From: Pseudomonadota bacterium
GTDB taxonomy: Bacteria; Pseudomonadota; Gammaproteobacteria; Burkholderiales; Burkholderiaceae_C
Length of the DNA stretch: 64,000 bases
Assembly: GCA_022566735.1 (NCBI GenBank)
Contig: JADFIG010000007.1
Span: 62,001 to 126,000, forward strand
Reading direction: 5' to 3'
Position numbers and translations under genes: made by a program. Below are positions 59,191 through 64,000 of this stretch, piece after piece; position 1 is the stretch's first letter, and each line of letters starts with the position of its first letter. The notes below the pieces were generated by a model. It had not been told where the DNA came from. It ran no database searches and was given only the letters and a program-made list of their open reading frames with translations.

Positions 59191-61116
59191 ATGTTTGATT
59201 TCGTCCGCAAGCACACTCGCCTCCTGCAGTTACTGCTGCTGATCCTGATCCTGCCGTCCTTCGTGGTCTTCGGCATCCAGGGCTATTCGAAGTTCTCCGG
59301 CGACGAAGGCATCGTGGCCAAGGTCGGCAAGCAGGCCATCACCCAGGCCGAGTGGGACAACGCCCACCGCAGCCAGGTCGAGCGCATCCGCGCGCAGCAG
59401 CCCAACGTCGATGCCCGCCTCTTCGACACCCCCGAGGCCCGCCGCCAGTCGCTCGACGCCCTGGTGCGCCAGTACGTGCTGGCCGAAGCCGCCGCCGACC
59501 AGAACCTGGCCGTCAGCGACAACCGCCTGCTGCGCCAGTTCACCACCGACCCGCGCTTTGCGGGACTGTTCAACCCGGACGGCTCCTTCAACAAGGGCCT
59601 GCTCGAAGCCCGCGGCATGACGCCCAACCAGTTCGTCGCCGCGGTGCGCCAGGAAATGGTGCTCGGCCAGGTGCTGGGCGCCGTGCAGGCCACCGGCCAG
59701 ACCTCGTCGCTGTCCAACCGCCAGGCCGTGGACGCGCTGTTCCAGGTGCGCGAAGTGCAGTGGACCCAGTTCGAGCCCAAGCAGTACGCCGGCCAGCTCA
59801 ACCCCACGCCCGAGCAACTGCAGGCCGCCTACAAGGACCCGGCCAACGCCGCCTGGCTGACCTCGGCCGAGAAGGCCGACGTGCAGTACCTCGTGCTCGA
59901 CATCGACACCCTCAAGCAGCGTGTCAGCGTCAGCGAGGACGACCTGCGTCGCTCCTACAAGGAAAACGAAGCGCGCTTCAGCACCCCCGAAGAGCGCCGC
60001 GCCAGCCACATCCTCGTCAAGGTCGATGCCAGCGCCTCGGCCGAGCAGAAGAAGGCCGCCCGCGCCAAGGCCGAAGGCCTGCTGGCCCAGCTCAGGCAGA
60101 ACCCCGCCCAGTTCGCCGAACTGGCCCGCAAGAACTCCGATGACCCGGGCTCGGCCGTCAACGGGGGCGACCTCGACTTCTTCGGCCGCGGCGCCATGGT
60201 CAAGGCCTTCGACGAAACCGCCTTCAAGCTCAAGAAGGGCGAACTCAGCGGCCTGGTCGAGACCGAGTACGGCTTCCACATCATCCAGCTGACCGACATC
60301 CGCGGCGGCGGCACCCAGCCTTTCGAGGCGGTGCGCGCCCAGATCGAAGACGAAGCCCGCAAGCAACTGGCCCAGCGCCAGTTCGCCGAAGCGGCCGAGC
60401 GTTTCACCAACGGCGTGTACGAGCAGTCCGACAGCCTCCAGCCGGTGGCCAACGAGCTCAAGCTGCCGCTGCAGAGCATGAACGGCGTGCTGCACGTGCC
60501 TGGCGACAAGGACCAGGGCCCGCTGGGCAACCGCCGCCTGCTCGATGCCTTGTTCGACGCCAACAACCGCGCCAAGGCCCGCAACACCGAAGCCATCGAG
60601 GTGGGCCCGAACAAGCTGGTGTCGGCCCGCATCGTCAAGTACAGCCCGGCGGCCCTGCGCGCCTTCGACGAGGTCAAGGACGAACTGCGCACCCGCTGGG
60701 TGGCCACGGCTGCCGCCAAGGCCGCCCGCGCCGATGCCGAAAAGAAGCTGGCCGAATGGCAGGCCGCGCCCGACAAGGCCGAACTGCCTGCCGCGGTGAA
60801 GATGTCGCGCAAGACCATGTTCTCCCAGCCGCCGCTGGTGCTGGACGCGGCCCTGCGTGTCCCTGAAAAGCAGCTGCCTGGCTGGACCCTGGTGGAGCTG
60901 GGCAATGGCAGCGTGGCCGTGCTGAAGGTCATCAAGGTGCTGCCGGTGGACATCTCCGAGCAGGAGCTCAAGGAAACGCAGAACCAGTTCGGCAGCTACT
61001 GGGGCCGTGCCGAGGCCGAGGCCTACTACCAGGCGCTCAAGCGCAAGTACAAGGTCCAGTACCTCCACGAAGGCAAGAAGGTGATGGACGCACAAAAATC
61101 TGCGTCAGCATCGTGA
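59191..61116 (+). CDS. ppiD: Periplasmic folding chaperone PpiD (SurA N-term/parvulin)
   Basis: A 641-residue inner-membrane-anchored chaperone. A single helix (residues 12-32, LQLLLLILILPSFVVFGIQ) holds a SurA-like N-terminal domain (about 35-190). The parvulin PPIase domain (about 270-365) contains RRASHILVKV, ARKNSDDPGSAVNGGDLDFFGRGAMVKAF and TEYGFHIIQLTD. The C-terminal half is a second SurA-like part. It works near the SecYEG exit on translocating outer membrane proteins. The tRNA-His promoter overlaps its stop codon. Confidence 0.94.
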   Translation: MFDFVRKHTRLLQLLLLILILPSFVVFGIQGYSKFSGDEGIVAKVGKQAITQAEWDNAHRSQVERIRAQQPNVDARLFDTPEARRQSLDALVRQYVLAEAAADQNLAVSDNRLLRQFTTDPRFAGLFNPDGSFNKGLLEARGMTPNQFVAAVRQEMVLGQVLGAVQATGQTSSLSNRQAVDALFQVREVQWTQFEPKQYAGQLNPTPEQLQAAYKDPANAAWLTSAEKADVQYLVLDIDTLKQRVSVSEDDLRRSYKENEARFSTPEERRASHILVKVDASASAEQKKAARAKAEGLLAQLRQNPAQFAELARKNSDDPGSAVNGGDLDFFGRGAMVKAFDETAFKLKKGELSGLVETEYGFHIIQLTDIRGGGTQPFEAVRAQIEDEARKQLAQRQFAEAAERFTNGVYEQSDSLQPVANELKLPLQSMNGVLHVPGDKDQGPLGNRRLLDALFDANNRAKARNTEAIEVGPNKLVSARIVKYSPAALRAFDEVKDELRTRWVATAAAKAARADAEKKLAEWQAAPDKAELPAAVKMSRKTMFSQPPLVLDAALRVPEKQLPGWTLVELGNGSVAVLKVIKVLPVDISEQELKETQNQFGSYWGRAEAEAYYQALKRKYKVQYLHEGKKVMDAQKSASAS

Positions 61117-61140
61117 CAGCCTCTGAAATGACGCTATAAT
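61113..61140 (+). promoter_or_regulatory. Promoter of tRNA-His
   Basis: GTGACA (61113-61118), a 16-nt spacer and a perfect TATAAT (61135-61140) lie 16 nt before the tRNA. The -35 contains the ppiD stop codon (61114-61116). Confidence 0.65.
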
Positions 61141-61155
61141 TTCAGTCTTTGCTGC

Positions 61156-61232
61156 GGTGGCTGTAGCTCAGTTGGTAGAGTCCCAGATTGTGATTCTGGT
61201 TGTCGTGGGTTCGAGTCCCATCAGCCACCCCA
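61156..61232 (+). tRNA. tRNA-His (anticodon GUG)
   Basis: A 77-nt tRNA with the extra G-1:C73 pair typical of tRNA-His and encoded CCA (61230-61232). The anticodon loop TTGTGAT contains GTG; the T-arm is GTGGGTTCGAGTCCCAT. Confidence 0.96.
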
Positions 61233-61239
61233 CCGGATA

Positions 61240-61279
61240 AGAAATCCCCTGACAGGTTCGCCTCTCAGGGGATTTTTCT
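61240..61279 (+). terminator. Terminator after tRNA-His
   Basis: AAATCCCCTGA (61242-61252) and TCAGGGGATTT (61265-61275) form an 11-bp stem followed by TTCTTTG. The 150 nt beyond it, up to the efflux gene, hold nothing recognisable. Confidence 0.88.
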
Positions 61280-61408
61280 TTGTTGATCAAGAATTGATCC
61301 GGCTCAAGAATCGGTGCGCCACCGGGCAAGGCCCTCGCGGCGGCGGCACACCTCTGGTCACAATGGGGGCTCACGATCCCGCGTGTTGCCCATGCCATCC
61401 CCGAGCCC

Positions 61409-62941
61409 ATGTTGCCCATGCCGCAGCCCCCCACTGTCCGACCGCATCTGACCCTGCCCGAGCGCCCCGCCGTGGGCGCGCGTCGCGGTGTGGCGTGTGG
61501 GCTGGTGCTCTGGGCGCTGCTGTCTGCAGGACTGTCCGGGTGCGCGCCGCACATGCGTGCGCAGGGCGATGCGTCTGTGGCGCTGCCTGCGGACTACGCG
61601 CAAGCCACCCAGGAGGGCGGCGGGGCTGGCAGCGCCTCGCAGGCCGGCGTGGTCGCACCCGCTGCGGCGGACTGGCGGCACCACTTCAGCGATCCGGTCT
61701 TGCTGGGTTTGCTGGAGCGTGCCGTGCGCCACAACCGCGATGTGCGCGTCGCCGCACTGCGGGTGGAGGAGGCCCGCGCGGCACTGGGCATCCAGCGGGC
61801 AGACCGGCTGCCGACCGTGGCCGCCAGCGTGGCCGCCACGCGCTCTGCCGTGCCGGCCGACCTCAACGTGAGCGGCCGCCGCGTGGTCGGCAGCCAGTAC
61901 CAGGTCGGGCTGGGCTTCGCCAGCTGGGAGATCGATTTCTGGGGGCGCCTGGCCAGCCTCGACGAGGCCGCGCGGCAGACCTACCTGTCCAGCGAGGCCG
62001 CGCAGCGGGCGGTGCAGCTCAGCGTGGTCACGCAGGTGGCCAACGGCCACCTGGCCTGGCGCGACCTCGACGAGCGCCTGGCCCTGGCCCAGCGCACGCT
62101 GGCGTCCCGCGCCGAGTCCCTGCGCATCTTCCAGCGGCGTGAGGCGCTGGGCGCGACCTCCCGACTGGAGCTCACCCAGGTCGAGTTGCTGTGGCAGCAG
62201 GCCAAGACGCTGGTGGCGCAACTGCAGCAGGCGCGTGCGCAACAGGCCCATGCCTTGAGCCTGCTGGTGGGCGAGCCGGTGGTGCTGCAAACCTCGGCGT
62301 CGTCCCTGGACGACCTGGTGCTGGCCGCCGAGCCCGCCGTGGGCCTGCCATCGCAATTGCTGGTGCGCCGGCCTGACATCGTGGCGGCCGAGCACGCCCT
62401 GCAGGCCGCGCGGGCCCAGGTGGACGCCGCGCGCGCGGCGTTCTTCCCGCGCATCGCGCTCACGGCGTCCGCAGGCACGGCCAGTGGCGCGCTGGAGGGG
62501 CTGTTCCAGTCCGGCAGCCAGGCGTGGACGCTCGCGCCGCAGCTGTCCCTGCCGATCTTCGACCGCGGTCGCCGCCAGGCCGCGCTGGACCTCAGCGAGG
62601 TGCGCCGCGAGCAGTCGGTGGCCGGCTATGAGCAGGCCATCCAGGCCGCCTTCCGCGACGTGGCCGATGCCCTGTCTGCGCGGCGCTGGCTGGCCGAGCA
62701 GGTCGCAGCCGTGCGGGCCACGCTGGCCTTGCAGGAGGAACGCGCCCGCCTGGCCAAGCTGCGCTACGACAGCGGCGCGGTGCGCTACCTGGAGGTGCTC
62801 GACGCCGAGCGGGACCGCCTGAGCGTGGCGCAGCAGCTGGTGCAGTTGCGCCGTGCGCAGCTGTCGGCGGACGTGGCCTTGTACGCCGCCCTGGGCGGTG
62901 GGGCAGAGGGTGATGGCTCAGGGGACGCCACGGCGCCCTGA
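61409..62941 (+). CDS. NodT-family outer membrane efflux lipoprotein
   Basis: A 510-residue TolC-like channel of the RND/MFP-associated NodT family. The lipobox is GLSGC (Cys45). Two outer-membrane-factor repeats carry WEIDFWGRLASLDEAARQTYL and QLLVRRPDIVAAEHALQAARAQVDAARAAFFPRI, signature sequences of the family, and LPIFDRGRRQAALDL. It forms the trimeric exit duct for a tripartite exporter. The adaptor gene follows after 83 nt. ATG 61409 or ATG 61418 may be the start. Confidence 0.92.
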   Translation: MLPMPQPPTVRPHLTLPERPAVGARRGVACGLVLWALLSAGLSGCAPHMRAQGDASVALPADYAQATQEGGGAGSASQAGVVAPAAADWRHHFSDPVLLGLLERAVRHNRDVRVAALRVEEARAALGIQRADRLPTVAASVAATRSAVPADLNVSGRRVVGSQYQVGLGFASWEIDFWGRLASLDEAARQTYLSSEAAQRAVQLSVVTQVANGHLAWRDLDERLALAQRTLASRAESLRIFQRREALGATSRLELTQVELLWQQAKTLVAQLQQARAQQAHALSLLVGEPVVLQTSASSLDDLVLAAEPAVGLPSQLLVRRPDIVAAEHALQAARAQVDAARAAFFPRIALTASAGTASGALEGLFQSGSQAWTLAPQLSLPIFDRGRRQAALDLSEVRREQSVAGYEQAIQAAFRDVADALSARRWLAEQVAAVRATLALQEERARLAKLRYDSGAVRYLEVLDAERDRLSVAQQLVQLRRAQLSADVALYAALGGGAEGDGSGDATAP

Positions 62942-63024
62942 CCCCACGACGACAGCACAAGACAGCACCAAACAACACCAGAACCGCGCATTGAGGCCCG
63001 GCGCAGCACAAGAGAGGACGCAGG

Positions 63025-64000
63025 ATGCAGATGGATTTCCGCAAGGCCAGGACAGGCGCGATGGCGCTGCTGCTCGTGGTGGCTGCCGGCGTCGCGGTCT
63101 GGGTGTGGCGGCCCTTCCAGCCGCGTGACGCCATGGCGGGCCTGGTCAGCGGCAATGGCCGCATCGAGGCCACCGACATCTCCGTGGCGACCAGGCTGGC
63201 CGGCCGCCTCGACGACATCTACGTGGCCGAGGGCGACTTCGTCAAAGCGGGGCAGAAGCTGGCGCGCATGCAGATCGACAGCCTGCAGGCCCAGCGCGAC
63301 GAGGCCCTGGCCCGCCTGCAGCAAGCCCGCGAAGGCGTCAGCGGCGCACAGGCTCAGGTGGCCTTGCGCGAAAGCGACCGCCAGGCCGTGGTCGCCCAGG
63401 TGGCCCAGCGCGACAGCGAGCTGGACGCCGCCCGCCGTCGCCTGGAGCGTTCCGAGACGCTGGCCCGCGAAGGGGCTTCTTCCGGGCAGGAGCTCGACGA
63501 CGACCGTGCCCGCGTGCGCAGTCTGCAGGCGGCCTTGAGGGCGGCCCAGGCCCAGGTGCGCGCGGCGCAGGCGGCCATCGACGCGGCCCGCACCCAGGTC
63601 ACGGGCAATGCCTCCAGCGTGAAGGCCGCCGAAGCGACGCTGGCGCGCATCGACGTCGAGTTGGCCGACAGCGAGCTCAAGGCGCCGCGCGACGGCCGTG
63701 TGCAGTTCCGCGTGGCCCAGCCCGGCGAGGTGCTGGGCGGTGGGGGCAAGGTGCTCAGCCTGGTCGACCTGTCCGACGTCTACATGACCTTCTTCCTGCC
63801 CGAAGCGGTGGCCGGCCGCGTGGCCCTGGGCAGCGAGGTGCGCATCGTGCTGGACGCGGCGCCCGGCTTCGTCATCCCGGCCAGGGTGTCCTTCGTGGCC
63901 AGCACGGCGCAGTTCACGCCCAAGACGGTGGAGACGGCCAGCGAGCGCCAGAAGCTGATGTTCCGGGTCAAGGCCCGCATCGACCGCGAGCTGCTGCTCA
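63025..64000 (+). CDS. HlyD-family membrane fusion protein, 5' part
   Basis: The first 325 residues are visible; the gene runs off the right edge. A signal-anchor helix (residues 12-31) precedes the lipoyl half GNGRIEATDISVATRLAGRLDDIYVAEGDFVKAGQ, a long coiled-coil hairpin (about 85-200), then the second half LADSELKAPRDGRVQFRVAQPGEVLGGGGKVLSLVDLSDVYM. This YhiI/YbhG-like pattern usually couples to an ABC exporter rather than RND, so an ATPase/permease gene is expected beyond the window. ATG 63025 follows AGAGGA; ATG 63031 is possible. Confidence 0.9.
   Translation, partial: MQMDFRKARTGAMALLLVVAAGVAVWVWRPFQPRDAMAGLVSGNGRIEATDISVATRLAGRLDDIYVAEGDFVKAGQKLARMQIDSLQAQRDEALARLQQAREGVSGAQAQVALRESDRQAVVAQVAQRDSELDAARRRLERSETLAREGASSGQELDDDRARVRSLQAALRAAQAQVRAAQAAIDAARTQVTGNASSVKAAEATLARIDVELADSELKAPRDGRVQFRVAQPGEVLGGGGKVLSLVDLSDVYMTFFLPEAVAGRVALGSEVRIVLDAAPGFVIPARVSFVASTAQFTPKTVETASERQKLMFRVKARIDRELLL

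Overview
This 64 kb window is core chromosome from a high-GC betaproteobacterium. It most likely belongs to Burkholderiales, close to Comamonadaceae or the Leptothrix/Aquabacterium/Rubrivivax relatives. The pointers are an arginine-type EF-P paired with EarP, the psd-pssA-leuA order, the tRNA-Leu/tig/clpP/clpX/lon order, the HU/tRNA-Val/ppiD order and etfBA followed by an acyl-CoA dehydrogenase. The genus cannot be fixed from the sequence alone. No prophage, transposase, integrase, CRISPR array or recognisable defence island is visible.

Layout. 1-5.7 kb: the end of a CinA/MoaB-type protein, then glnA behind a sigma-54 promoter and NtrC-type site, a small secreted protein, ntrB and ntrC. 5.9-9.4 kb: a glycine-zipper lipoprotein and a double-length M16 peptidase. 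9.4-15.5 kb (minus strand): an H-NS-like protein and a moxR/DUF58/transglutaminase/MltB operon joined by 4-nt overlaps. 15.5-20.9 kb: a histone-deacetylase-like hydrolase, an MscS channel, psd, pssA and leuA. 21-25.5 kb: a PBP7-type endopeptidase, an IclR regulator diverging from a TIGR03790 protein, and a degenerate squalene-synthase-family protein. 25.5-30 kb: an RND efflux pair behind a promoter with an 18-bp perfect palindrome.

30-38.5 kb: tRNA-Leu(UAG), tig, clpP, clpX and lon (the last with a heat-shock-type promoter), then a tRNA region with duplicated Gly-Cys cassettes and a minus-strand tRNA-Leu(UAA), then murI. 38.7-43.4 kb: etfB, etfA, acyl-CoA dehydrogenase and a nitronate-monooxygenase-type flavoprotein. 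43.4-47.7 kb: a hybrid histidine kinase with a LuxR-type regulator, a lone ureD and a DUF1415 gene. 47.7-50.3 kb: a NitT/TauT-type ABC importer whose ATPase gene appears to start with CTG. 50.4-53.3 kb: a second, E. coli-type psd, a c-type-heme DUF3365 protein and a pseudouridine synthase. 53.3-58.5 kb: efp and its rhamnosyltransferase earP, then uvrC, a TonB-C-like lipoprotein and pgsA. 58.6-64 kb: HU, tRNA-Val, ppiD, tRNA-His, a NodT-type outer membrane efflux lipoprotein and an HlyD-type adaptor cut by the window edge.

Genes that work together are nitrogen control (glnA/ntrBC), phospholipid synthesis (two psd genes, pssA, pgsA), protein quality control (tig/clpPX/lon/ppiD), acyl-CoA oxidation (etfBA plus dehydrogenase), EF-P activation (efp/earP), and two tripartite-type export sets. 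The most useful leads are regulatory or structural details: the CTG start, the orphan operator, the duplicated tRNA promoter box, the orphan ureD and the two unrelated-type PSDs. I do not see a clearly new multi-gene system.
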